Assembly: GCA_019038745.1 (NCBI GenBank)
Contig: JAHOYV010000077.1
Coordinates: 1-50,754 of the forward strand
Direction of reading: 5' to 3'
Length of the DNA stretch: 50,754 nucleotides
From: Gemmatimonadales bacterium
Lineage (GTDB): Bacteria; Krumholzibacteriota; Krumholzibacteriia; LZORAL124-64-63
Part shown: positions 1 to 8,280 of the stretch, one piece after another
Layout of the letters: each line of letters begins with the position of its first letter
Numbering within the stretch: position 1 is the stretch's first letter
The notes under the pieces: model-generated
Seen by the model: only the letters and a program-made list of their open reading frames with translations
Databases searched by the model: none
What the model was told of the DNA's origin: nothing
Position numbers and translations under genes: made by a program

Positions 1-366
1 GAAGATGTGTTGCGCGGCATTTCCGAGCACATCCTGAATCTGGTCGACAGCGACCCCGAGTTGATACGCCTGATGTTCAACAACAGCCTGGAGAGCGGTG
101 ACTTGGCCGCAATCCTGTTCAAGGAGGTTCGGCTGCCTTATATCGAATTCCTGGCCGAAGAGCTGAAGCACCGCATCACTTCCAACGAGGTGCGGCCCGT
201 GGATCCCTTCATCACAAGTCGCTGCTTCGTGGGCATGGTCATGGACTGCGCCCTTAACGTCAGCGTTTGGACCAAAATCCAGGAAACCAAATTCGTGGCC
301 CATAAAGTCGTCTGCAACAACGTACCCATTTTTGCTCGTGGTCTGGCAGCTGACGGCGCCGTTTGA
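1..366 (+). CDS. TetR-family regulator, C-terminal part (5' end outside window)
   Basis: The reading frame is open from the first base, so only about the last 121 codons are present and the DNA-binding helix-turn-helix is off the edge. What remains is an all-helical, Cys-poor segment (HILNLVDSDPELIRLMFNNS, then a helix rich in F/V/M around SRCFVGMVMDCAL) that looks like the ligand-binding and dimerisation half of a TetR repressor. It ends in TGA 28 nt before the start of the cytochrome gene on the same strand, so the two are probably co-transcribed and this protein is a candidate regulator of the cytochrome-rhodanese cluster. The family call is by general resemblance because the diagnostic N-terminus is missing. 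Confidence 0.6.
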   Translation, partial: EDVLRGISEHILNLVDSDPELIRLMFNNSLESGDLAAILFKEVRLPYIEFLAEELKHRITSNEVRPVDPFITSRCFVGMVMDCALNVSVWTKIQETKFVAHKVVCNNVPIFARGLAADGAV

Positions 367-394
367 TCGGCGCGGTCCAACACAGGAGAACCTG

Positions 395-1879
395 ATGAAA
401 ACCATGATCTCAATCTGCGTCCTGCTACTGCTGGCCCTGTTCGGCCTGTGGGGATGCGAAAACGAAATTTCCAACCGCCTGCCCACGGACGTGGACGGGC
501 CCGACGGCACAATTGTGGTGACTGAGGTGACTTGTCTCAGTTGTCACTCCAGCGAGGCCCTGTTGAAGGAAACCTTAGGGGTCGTTGCCACGGCAAAAGT
601 TGCAGTGCCTTTCAAGGACGACGGTTGAGGCGGCGAAGTTGCCCCGCTGGAAGCGTGGGAATTAGCCTTTATCGATACCGAAAGTAGCAACGGCAAGAAG
701 TTCCTGGCTAGCACTCACGGCGGTATGGACTGCCAGGATTGCCATGCCGGACAACCGGATAATACATTCGCCACCATGGCAGAAGCTCATGTGGACCTCA
801 TCGTCGATCCCAGTGCTCCGGATTCGGAGGGCAAAATTGAATCCTGTGGCAGCGCCGCCTGCCACCCGAACGAGGTGGCAGCCACGGCCAACAGCCTGCA
901 CACCAACCTCTGGGGTGAAATTGCCGCCATTGAGGCTCGCGGCGGCGCAGGCTGCACCGTTCTTGGCACCGACCTCGAGGACAAATTCAACGCCAAGTGC
1001 GCCACTTGCCACACCACTTGCGGCCAGTGCCATGTAAGCCGGCCCAACAGCGTGGGCGGCGGGTTCCCCGTGATACGAGGGGCGTACCGCTCTCACTTAT
1101 TCGGCGAGCCGGACATGAACGAACAGTGCACCGCTTGTCACGGCAGCCGCATCGGTGTCGACTACAAGGGTGACCTGGAGGGCAATACTCCAGATGTTCA
1201 TCTCACCAAGGGCAATTCCTGCAAACTCTGCCATACAAAGGATGAAATTCACGGCGACGGTCAGCGCTACAACCATCGCTACGAGATGGCGTTGATGCCG
1301 CGCTGCGAGGATTGTCACGGGGACGGCATGGCGCAAGGCTGGGTAAATAACACCTTCCACGCGGAGCACGTGAATGGTCCCGAGGCAAACCTTCAGTGCC
1401 AGGTCTGCCACTCCCAGCCATACAAGAACTGCACCAACTGCCATAATCTGGTCGACGACAAGGTCGTGGAAAAGTACACCCTCGGCGAAGAAAGTGTAGT
1501 TCAGTTCAAGATCGCCAAGAACCTCTTCAACCAAAACCGTACAGAATACGACATAGTCGTAGTCCGCCACATCCCCGTTGATCCAGGCACCTACGACGAT
1601 TGGGGCCTAAGTCTGACCGACTACCTGGATTTCCCGACTTGGCAATACGCCTCACCGCATAATGTGATTAAAAACGCTCCTCAAACCACCGCCCTCGATT
1701 ACGACCCCGAGGTCGATGACGAAGTCAAAACTTCTTGTGACACTTGCCACGACACCCCCGAAACCGCGGAAGGCTTCTTCCTGCGGTTGTCGGACCTGGA
1801 AGAAGGAGGTAGTCAGCTGCCTGATTACAATGCCAACACGGACATCGTGCTCCCGACCGGTTCCCCGAGCACGTGGTAA
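395..1879 (+). CDS. Multihaem c-type cytochrome lipoprotein with in-frame TGA (candidate selenoprotein, ExtKL-like)
   Basis: Read through the TGA at 626-628, this is one 494-residue protein. ATG at 395 follows AGGAGA. The N-terminus is a lipoprotein-type signal ending LWGC (Trp in the lipobox is unusual), so it should be exported and lipid-anchored. I count ten CXXCH haem sites (first at C47-H51, next at C113-H117) plus one CX4CH site (C151-H157), so probably 11 haems. Residue 78 is the TGA; haem 1 lies before it and the rest after it in the same frame. If TGA stopped translation, only a 77-residue single-haem stub would be made, and the long downstream part would lack a signal peptide. A hairpin at 642-659 has the position and shape of a bacterial SECIS. 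Its neighbours are a TetR regulator and a rhodanese lipoprotein, recalling Geobacter ExtKL/ExtH. Alternatives are a nonsense mutation, sequencing error or suppression. Confidence 0.8.
642..659 (+). promoter_or_regulatory. SECIS-like hairpin after the in-frame TGA of the cytochrome gene
   Basis: Pairs are CCC 642-644 with GGG 657-659, a single unpaired U at 656, then CGC 645-647 with GCG 653-655. The loop is UGGAA (648-652). The apical loop begins 20 nt after the TGA and has G at its second position, matching the general rules for bacterial SECIS elements (short stem just downstream of UGA, G near the start of a small loop). The bulged U sits on the 3' arm, whereas in E. coli fdhF it is on the 5' arm. 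Folding was done by eye. Confidence 0.5.
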
Positions 1880-1930
1880 GTCCGAGTTGATTGATCGTTA
1901 GCTGTAGAGTCGACTGAAGTAGAAAACAAC

Positions 1931-1944
1931 GAGCCTCCGGGCTC
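1931..1944 (+). other. Small UNCG-type hairpin upstream of the rhodanese gene
   Basis: GAGCC (1931-1935) pairs with GGCTC (1940-1944) around the tetraloop TCCG, a UNCG-class loop closed by C-G. It lies just upstream of the GAGGAGAGAG ribosome-binding site of the rhodanese gene. There is no T-run, so it is not a standard terminator; it could stabilise a processed mRNA end or do nothing. Confidence 0.3.
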
Positions 1945-1963
1945 ACAATTGAGGAGAGAGAAA

Positions 1964-3907
1964 ATGGAAAAACGCTGGATTTGGCTGGCTATGCTGCTGG
2001 TCGCCCTGGTTGCCTTCGCCGGTTGCTCGGATGATGAAGATGACCCGATCGTTGTTACCGAGGAAACAGCCTTTGACGTGATGGTGGCAGCCGGAGCCGC
2101 CTATATCAACGACAGCGCCGACTGCCCAGGCGTCATGGCAGCCTCCAGTGTGGTCGGTAGTGAAGCCGATTACACAATCATCGATATTCGAAGCGAAACC
2201 CACTATTTTGAAGGTCACATTACCGGCGCCTACCATTCAAGTCTGGGCACTCTGGTTGATGATCTGCTCGTATTCCCGAACGACAAACCCTACGTTGTCA
2301 CGTGCTATAGCGGCCAGTCGGCCGGCCACGCCAAGATCGCCATGGAGTTGTTGGGTTATGAAGATGTCAAATCCATGAAATGGGGCATGTGCGGGTGGAG
2401 CACCGAAATCGACAGTAGCTGGGAAAGCAATGTTGACGACCTCCTTGTGGATCGCGAAACGACCAGTAACAACGGTGACCTGGCGACCCACAGCCACCCG
2501 GTTCTGACGGAAGACACTGGCTCCGTTGTAGTGGATCGCGTGGAAGCCATGCTGCAGGGCGGTTTCAAGGGAATCTCCTACATCAACGCTACCGACCCCG
2601 CTTCCCAGCTCAAGGGTAACGAAGATGACTACTTCATCCTCAATTACTGGAGCGAGGCGGATTACCTGGGTGAGGCGGTCGAGGGTGTTGTCCGGACCGC
2701 AGGTCACATTCCCGGCGCCTTCCAGTTTACCCCGTACTCCACCCTGGGCGTCGACGAGAACCTGGATAACCTGCCGACGGACAAGCCCATCGTGGTTTAT
2801 TGCTGGAGCGGCCAGCACTCCTCACAGATTGCCGCTTACCTGAACATGCTGGGTTATGAGGCCTACAGCCTGAAGTTCGGTGCGAACAACCTGTTCCACG
2901 CCGACTTGGGGTATGGCAAATGGACCGTCGATGGAGCACCGGACTACACTCTGGTCGACGCGCCTCCCGCCTTGCCGGCCTTTGCGGCTCTGCAAACTGA
3001 GTTGAACAGCTATTTCAACGCCGGTGGCGACTGGTACATCACCGCTACCGAGCTTGCCGGCGATCTGGCATTGGACGATGGAGCCTACACGATCCTGGAC
3101 GTCCGTAGAGATACTGACTTTGACGCCGGCCACATCCAGTACGCCATCAACGTTTCGGTGGCCGATATTCCGGCTCAGATCGACGCCGGCACTATTCCAA
3201 CCGACCTGCCCTTCGTAGTGACCTGCTACACCGGTCAAAGCGCCGGTTACGCCACGGCCTACCTGAATCTGGAGGGCTACAACTCCAGGTCTCTGAAGTT
3301 CGGGATGTGCTCCTGGAATTCCACCCTGTCCACCAAATGGAACGACGCAACGGCCAACGTGTTGACCGACCCTGAGACAGAAAACAACAACGACAGTCTG
3401 CATGGCAACTGGTACCCCGTCCTGGCGGACTACACCCTCGATGCCCGCCTGACCGCCATGATGACCGAGGGCCTGAAAACCATCTCCTACATCAACGCCA
3501 CTGATCCCACTGCCCAACTCCAGAACAACGAAGAAGATTACTTCATCGTCAACTACTGGGGTCTGAACGACTACCTGGGAGAGCCACTCGAAGGGACGGC
3601 GACGGCGCGTACACCGGGTCACATTCCCGGCGCCTTCCAGTTCACTCCCGGCAGCAGCCTGAAGCTGGACAGCATGCTGACCAACCTTCCCTCCCCGGTG
3701 GATGGCGATCCGATCGTGGTCTACTGCTGGACCGGACAAACCTCCGCCCAGATCACCATGTACTTGAGGATGCTTGGCTACGACGCCTACAGCCTCAGTT
3801 ACGGCGCCAACTCGCTGTTCTATGATGATCTTGATAACGGAACATGGTCGGCGCCCCTTGTCGACCAGGACCTGTATATCGACGATGACGGGAGCCCTAT
3901 CAAATAG
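1964..3907 (+). CDS. Four-domain rhodanese-like lipoprotein (ExtH-like)
   Basis: 647 residues, ATG at 1964 with GAGGAGAGAG upstream. The N-terminus has a signal peptide and lipobox ending FAGC followed by acidic residues, so this is an exported lipoprotein. Four rhodanese domains follow, each with its catalytic-loop Cys: C114 (CYSGQSAGHA), C280 (CWSGQHSSQI), C421 (CYTGQSAGYA) and C588 (CWTGQTSAQI). Domains 1+3 and 2+4 match best, so the protein is an internal duplication of a two-domain unit. Rhodaneses carry sulfane sulfur, and some can carry selenium, as a persulfide or perselenide on the loop Cys. It lies 84 nt after the multihaem cytochrome on the same strand and is followed by a strong terminator, so it probably closes that operon. 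In Geobacter the rhodanese lipoprotein ExtH belongs to a cluster with cytochrome ExtKL linked to selenite handling. Role here is inferred. Confidence 0.85.
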   Translation: MEKRWIWLAMLLVALVAFAGCSDDEDDPIVVTEETAFDVMVAAGAAYINDSADCPGVMAASSVVGSEADYTIIDIRSETHYFEGHITGAYHSSLGTLVDDLLVFPNDKPYVVTCYSGQSAGHAKIAMELLGYEDVKSMKWGMCGWSTEIDSSWESNVDDLLVDRETTSNNGDLATHSHPVLTEDTGSVVVDRVEAMLQGGFKGISYINATDPASQLKGNEDDYFILNYWSEADYLGEAVEGVVRTAGHIPGAFQFTPYSTLGVDENLDNLPTDKPIVVYCWSGQHSSQIAAYLNMLGYEAYSLKFGANNLFHADLGYGKWTVDGAPDYTLVDAPPALPAFAALQTELNSYFNAGGDWYITATELAGDLALDDGAYTILDVRRDTDFDAGHIQYAINVSVADIPAQIDAGTIPTDLPFVVTCYTGQSAGYATAYLNLEGYNSRSLKFGMCSWNSTLSTKWNDATANVLTDPETENNNDSLHGNWYPVLADYTLDARLTAMMTEGLKTISYINATDPTAQLQNNEEDYFIVNYWGLNDYLGEPLEGTATARTPGHIPGAFQFTPGSSLKLDSMLTNLPSPVDGDPIVVYCWTGQTSAQITMYLRMLGYDAYSLSYGANSLFYDDLDNGTWSAPLVDQDLYIDDDGSPIK

Positions 3908-3955
3908 GTTCACTTGGAAAAAACGACCGGCTCCCTATCGATTCGGTCAGCAAGA

Positions 3956-3990
3956 AGAGGGAGGGCCAAACGGCCCTCCCTTCTCTTTAA
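3956..3990 (+). terminator. Rho-independent terminator after the rhodanese gene
   Basis: GGGAGGGCC (3959-3967) pairs perfectly with GGCCCTCCC (3972-3980) around loop AAAC, followed by a T-rich tail TTCTCTTT. It ends the cytochrome-rhodanese transcript. Confidence 0.85.
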
Positions 3991-4018
3991 GTATTGTCCG
4001 ACAAGCAATCAGGCGAGA

Positions 4019-4207
4019 TTACTTTTCTTCAGGAAATGCTTCTTCAAAAATCTGATTTAATTCATGAAGCCGGACCTGAGTCCTCAGTCGGGCGCTGTCC
4101 GCTTCTTCCATGGTGTCCGCTCCGTTGATGGCTTTCAGGCCATCTTCCAAAGTCTTCTGAATACGCGTGAAATGAACTTCCCGCGCTTTCTTAATGTCCA
4201 ATCCCAT
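4019..4207 (-). CDS. Small hypothetical helical protein
   Basis: 62 residues, ATG at 4207 preceded on the minus strand by an AAGGGGG ribosome-binding site. The sequence is charged and strongly helical (IQKTLEDGLKAINGADTMEE and RTQVRLHELNQIFEEAF), without signal peptide, Cys or membrane segment, so a small cytosolic coiled-coil-like protein. I do not recognise a family. It faces the rhodanese terminator and is divergent from the aminoacyl-tRNA synthetase-like gene. It could be a chance frame, but the start context and amino-acid make-up favour a real gene. Confidence 0.5.
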   Translation of the reverse strand: MGLDIKKAREVHFTRIQKTLEDGLKAINGADTMEEADSARLRTQVRLHELNQIFEEAFPEEK

Positions 4208-4416
4208 GAAGGCCCCCTTGTCTGCTGTTCCAATCCGTCAGTGTATCTACCCTCATGTTTCGGCTTTTGCCTCCGGTTGTTGAGAGAAAACTTCCAGCAA
4301 CGTCTTTGTGGGAAAACAACCAGGAAAACAACCAATTCTTGACACCGGACGAACCAGACTTTATCCTGCCTCCAGTTCCTTTAACCGACGACGGTGAGCG
4401 TCAAAAGGAGATCGAC

Positions 4417-5247
4417 ATGATTGCCTCAGCTTGTTTCAACTCTGCCGATGGCCTGGTGCCGGAGGCCTCCCGATTTCAATCCGCGATATTCCAGTTTCCC
4501 GGTCGTCCCCTGCCCTTGGCCCGGCGCTTGGCTGTTTACAACCGGGTCAAACGCATCCTGCGCACTTTCATGGACGAACAGAATTTCAATGAAGTGCCCG
4601 CGACCGCCGGTGGAGTCGGATCATACCTCAGCGGCATGATCGACCGCGGCTTTCCGTTGGTATGGAGCGAGTGCCAGACCGACGAGGTCAGCGGCAGCCC
4701 TACTGGTGGTCCCCGGAGGGAAATCATCGCCATCATGGGGGCTGGATTGGACAAGGATGATCTACTGGGTTTGCAGGGTGATCTGTTGCGAACCGTGGTC
4801 GAACATTTGAGCGCTGACATGCTGGGTGGGCGTCAAATCACTCGTTTGGACCGTGTGCTGACCTGCGAGCATCCACACCTGGAGTACGGTCGGGTCCGTG
4901 AGATTTTGGCTGAAAGGGGCCAACCCTTGCAGCCGAACGCCGTCCTGGACCCGGACGCAGAAACCACTCTGACCCGCTACTGCAACAATCAGCCGGTAAT
5001 GGTCACTGGAATTCCCTTTGATACGGCCTCAATTCCGACTGTCGACATGGTCTCCGGGCCGGACACGCAGCATCTGGCTTGTATCCTGCCCTACTCGGGT
5101 CTTACCATCACGGGAAGCGTGATTCCCGGCGAAAACGTCCGTGGTGGGCTGGCCCTGAACCTGGGGCGGTTGCTACAGTTCCTGATGGGGTTGGAATCGG
5201 TGGGGGACACCGAGATCAGCCCGCGACAGAGGATGATGACCGCCTGA
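4417..5247 (+). CDS. Class II aminoacyl-tRNA synthetase-like protein (AsnRS/AspRS-type catalytic core only)
   Basis: 276 residues; ATG 4417 is chosen because AAAGGAG lies 6 nt before it, although the frame stays open upstream. A motif-1-like stretch (RVKRILRTFMDEQNFNEVPA) is followed by a region positioned like motif 2 (VWSECQTDEVSG). Near the C-terminus GGLALNLGRLLQFLMGLE then VGD resembles motif 3 of asparaginyl-tRNA synthetase. There is no N-terminal OB-fold anticodon-binding domain. The usual FRAE of motif 2 reads WSEC, without the Arg, and motif 3 has LGR in place of FER. So it could be an orphan paralogue that adenylates something other than tRNA-bound Asn/Asp, like asparagine synthetase A or EpmA, or may have lost catalysis. 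Fold assignment is moderate; substrate unknown. Confidence 0.5.
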   Translation: MIASACFNSADGLVPEASRFQSAIFQFPGRPLPLARRLAVYNRVKRILRTFMDEQNFNEVPATAGGVGSYLSGMIDRGFPLVWSECQTDEVSGSPTGGPRREIIAIMGAGLDKDDLLGLQGDLLRTVVEHLSADMLGGRQITRLDRVLTCEHPHLEYGRVREILAERGQPLQPNAVLDPDAETTLTRYCNNQPVMVTGIPFDTASIPTVDMVSGPDTQHLACILPYSGLTITGSVIPGENVRGGLALNLGRLLQFLMGLESVGDTEISPRQRMMTA

Positions 5248-5281
5248 TTTTCCGGTCAATGAGCAGGCAGTAGTCATCAAT

Positions 5282-6064
5282 TCATTTCCAGATCCCCTGC
5301 TCGTAGAATTGCCGCTCGGCGGCCTCTGCCCAACCTCGGTTGGCAGCCGGACTGGCCGGACTGGGGTGCAGAATGACACCGATGCGGGTGGCGCCGACCT
5401 TCTGCGGTGTCGGTTGACCTTTTTTCTTCGGACCCGCACCGAACAGGATCTCCAGTTTCTTTTTAGCGAAACCGCCGACGCCGACCAGCCATTCGGGCTG
5501 GAACAACTCCACCGCTTTGCGCAAACGCTTGTCGCAGGCAGTGAAAAGAGGCGCAGCCTCTGCCGCCGGCAACTTGTCCGGCGTGCGGTTGCGACCGGTG
5601 TCTTCCAGAAAAACCAGCGGGCAATAGTTGAGCACGAAATGCTCGGCAAAAAATCCATCGGGTGATTTAAACTTGTCCGCGAAGTAACCCCAGAGGCGTC
5701 TCCCGCTTACTTCACTGCGTGTACAAGCCAAACCCATCACCGGACGCTTGGGATGTTCCCCCTCGGGCCTCGAAACAGAAGCTTCGAGTTGCAACCAGTC
5801 CCGCACCGCGGCGATCTCCCCGAAAGGAACCCCGGTCTGAGCCATCCCCCAGGGCCCCGGATTCATGCCCAACAACAATACACGCCGCGGGCCCGTGCCA
5901 TAGCGACGCACGTACGCTTCATGCATTGGCCAGGCGTAGCGCAACGGATTATAGACATGAGCCACGGGCTCGGAAAATTTCAGCCTGTCCACCTCGTCTC
6001 GCAACACGGCTCCGGCGTTCAGAATGCGGCCGGCGAATTTCGGATCGGGAATGATTTCCTTCAA
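5282..6064 (-). CDS. SMUG1-type single-strand-selective uracil-DNA glycosylase
   Basis: 260 residues, TTG start at 6064 with GGAG 8 nt upstream. It removes uracil and oxidised pyrimidines from DNA as the first step of base-excision repair in the cytoplasm. The water-activating and uracil-pocket motif GMNPGPWGMAQTGVPFG spans residues 66-82, NYCPL is at 146-150, and the second active-site loop HPSPASP starts at H233. These match the SMUG1 family closely, and the length is typical. It converges on the synthetase-like gene and stands alone. Confidence 0.9.
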   Translation of the reverse strand: MKEIIPDPKFAGRILNAGAVLRDEVDRLKFSEPVAHVYNPLRYAWPMHEAYVRRYGTGPRRVLLLGMNPGPWGMAQTGVPFGEIAAVRDWLQLEASVSRPEGEHPKRPVMGLACTRSEVSGRRLWGYFADKFKSPDGFFAEHFVLNYCPLVFLEDTGRNRTPDKLPAAEAAPLFTACDKRLRKAVELFQPEWLVGVGGFAKKKLEILFGAGPKKKGQPTPQKVGATRIGVILHPSPASPAANRGWAEAAERQFYEQGIWK

Positions 6065-6454
6065 GTGTAATTCTCCAAGATTTGGGAATCTGGTCCTTTG
6101 AGTTCCTTACCCGACTAATTGGCCCGTCATGTTAACGTCGGGCAAAAAGCTTAAAAAAACTGGGTTTTGCGACTTCCCCCGGGGGAAAATCTCCAGGGTT
6201 GAGCACCAGTCAACGGTTTAGACCGAAAGTGTGCGGTCATTATTAAAACAGATTACCAAATTTGAGCCTGGAGGAAAGCCGGGAAAATCTAAGTTTGCCC
6301 TTCTGGCCGGCCATTTCCAGCCAACACTCCTTGGTCATGCCCTAATTACTCCCGCCTACGCCAACAAATGACCACAACGAATGAATTGCCACCAGAGCAT
6401 ATTTCCGGGATTATGGCACCGATCAAAAATCCACTCCTTGGAAGGATCTTTTCC
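6065..6454. other. 390-bp gene-free interval between divergent smug1-like and amidohydrolase genes
   Basis: No credible coding frame. It contains a perfect 14-bp palindrome (6174-6187), a short inverted repeat GACCG...CGGTC around 6221-6238, A/T-rich stretches near 6145-6160 and 6240-6260, and GGAAGGA (6440-6446), the ribosome-binding site of the next gene. It must hold promoters for both flanking genes, but I could not pick a convincing -35/-10 pair. Confidence 0.6.
6174..6187. repeat. 14-bp palindrome TTCCCCCGGGGGAA (copy 1)
   Basis: Perfect dyad in the intergenic region upstream of the amidohydrolase gene. The identical 14-mer recurs in another intergenic region at 50681-50694. With no unpaired centre it suits binding by a dimeric protein better than an RNA hairpin. 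Function unknown. Confidence 0.5.
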
Positions 6455-8143
6455 ATGCGCTTTTTCCGCTTGCTGTATTCCGCCCTGCTGGTTCTGGCAA
6501 TCGTCGGTTGCAACTCGTCCGAAACGGACGGCGACGCCAAGCTGGCTACCCTGGTTCTGACCGGCGGTACGATCCTGACCCTGAATACCCGCGAGCCCAA
6601 TCCCGCCCCGACCACCGTGGCCATCGCCGGGAACCGCATCCTGTACGTTGGTGACGAAGAGGGCGCACGCTCCTTCGTCGGGTCTGAAACAGTGGTGGAA
6701 GACCTGCAGGGGGCCGTAATCATTCCCGGATTCTGCGACAGCCACGGCCATCTTTACGGCCTGGGCAAAGCGCTGGCTGAGATCGATCTGGTCGGGACTC
6801 CCTCGGCGGCGAAAGCCGTGGATCTGGTTCGTGCTGAAGCGGAGGCCAGACCCGAGTTGGAGTGGCTGCAAGGCCGAGGCTGGGACCAGAACGATTGGGA
6901 CGGCCAGAAATATCCCGGCAGGGAATTGCTGGATGCGGCGGTTCCCGATCGTCCGGTCATGCTGCGGCGAATCGACGGTCACGCGGCCTGGGTAAACAGC
7001 GAAGCCCTGCGACTGGCAGGGATCGGCAAGGATACGCCAGACCCCGAGGGCGGAGCCATCCTGCGGGACAAATCCGGGGCTCCGACCGGAATCCTGGTCG
7101 ACAACGCGGCGGATCTTGTACGCAAAATAATCCCTGAAGTCAGCGACAAGGAAACCCGGAGGCGTGTCCATCTTGCAGTTGAACATTGCCTTGAATACGG
7201 CATCACGGGCGTCCATGAGGCCGGCGTGACCTGGCAGCGGGCGCAACTTTACCGTCGGATGGTCGACCAAAGTGAACTGCACCTTCGCTTGTACGGCATG
7301 TATGACGATCTGGCCGAAACCCTGGAGCACGGCCTGGCGGCGGGCCCGGTTTCCACTCCTGACGGAATGCTGACCATCCGGGCGGTCAAGCTCTATGCCG
7401 ACGGAGCCCTGGGCAGTCGGGGCGCTCTGCTGCTGGCCGGCTACAGTGACCAGCCGGGAAACTTCGGGTTGGCCGTCACTCCCAGGGATCATCTGGTAGA
7501 GGTGGCGCAGCGGGCCGGCAAAGCCGGATTCCAGGTTTGCACGCACGCGATCGGTGACGGCGGCAACCGCCTGATGCTGGATGTGTACGAACAGGTCCTC
7601 GGCGAGCTCAATCCGACCGACCCGCGCTGGCGCATCGAACACGCCCAAATCCTGGATCCCAACGATCTTCCCCGCTTCGCCAAATTGGGTGTGATCGCCG
7701 CGATGCAGCCCACCCACTGCACCAGTGACATGGATTGGGCCGGCCAGCGCCTCGGCCCGGATCGATTATCCGGCGCCTACGCCTGGCGAACCCTGCTTGA
7801 TTCCGGAGCCCGACTCAGCTTCGGCACCGATTTCCCCATCGAACACGTCGATCCCCTGGCCGGATTATACTCCGCACGCACGCGAACCCATCCGGACGGA
7901 ACCCCGACAGGCGGCTGGCAGCCACAGGAGATCCTGGATGGTCGTACGGCCCTTGAGTTGTACACGGCCGGCGGCGCCTACACCTCCTTCCGGGAAAACG
8001 AGCTGGGCCGCGTGGCCCCAGGCTTCCTGGCCGATCTTACCGTGCTGGACGGCGATCCGGTAGCCTGTCCCCCAAAAGAGCTGTTGGACATGAAGGTGAA
8101 AATGACCATTGTGGGCGGCAAGGTGGCCTATCGGGCAAATTGA
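6455..8143 (+). CDS. Metal-dependent amidohydrolase lipoprotein (YtcJ-like, Amidohydro_3)
   Basis: 562 residues, ATG at 6455 with GGAAGGA 8 nt upstream. The signal peptide ends in a lipobox AIVGC, so the enzyme should be anchored in the cell envelope. After a beta-sandwich strand segment (TLVLTGGTILTLNT) comes the metal-binding HxH loop GFCDSHGHL. Later catalytic-barrel motifs are HAIGDGGNR, IEHAQI and FGTDFPIEHVDP, and the chain returns to the small beta-sandwich (GFLADLTVLDGDP) at the end. This layout is that of the YtcJ/AepA branch of the amidohydrolase superfamily, which hydrolyses amide bonds in varied, mostly unknown substrates. No neighbouring gene tells the substrate. Confidence 0.85.
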   Translation: MRFFRLLYSALLVLAIVGCNSSETDGDAKLATLVLTGGTILTLNTREPNPAPTTVAIAGNRILYVGDEEGARSFVGSETVVEDLQGAVIIPGFCDSHGHLYGLGKALAEIDLVGTPSAAKAVDLVRAEAEARPELEWLQGRGWDQNDWDGQKYPGRELLDAAVPDRPVMLRRIDGHAAWVNSEALRLAGIGKDTPDPEGGAILRDKSGAPTGILVDNAADLVRKIIPEVSDKETRRRVHLAVEHCLEYGITGVHEAGVTWQRAQLYRRMVDQSELHLRLYGMYDDLAETLEHGLAAGPVSTPDGMLTIRAVKLYADGALGSRGALLLAGYSDQPGNFGLAVTPRDHLVEVAQRAGKAGFQVCTHAIGDGGNRLMLDVYEQVLGELNPTDPRWRIEHAQILDPNDLPRFAKLGVIAAMQPTHCTSDMDWAGQRLGPDRLSGAYAWRTLLDSGARLSFGTDFPIEHVDPLAGLYSARTRTHPDGTPTGGWQPQEILDGRTALELYTAGGAYTSFRENELGRVAPGFLADLTVLDGDPVACPPKELLDMKVKMTIVGGKVAYRAN

Positions 8144-8280
8144 GCAAATTTATCAAATGAATTGTGGAACAACCGACCGGTTCAGGCGTATTTTCCCACT
8201 TGTCGACTATGCCTTGATTCCTTTCGCATTGATGCACCCAGACTCGATGACCCGGCCCAGCCCAACAACAGGAGAGTACC

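Noticed and set aside
4255..4416. N-terminal extension of the synthetase-like protein to 4255
   Set aside because: The extension has no resemblance to a domain, while ATG 4417 has AAAGGAG at ideal distance.
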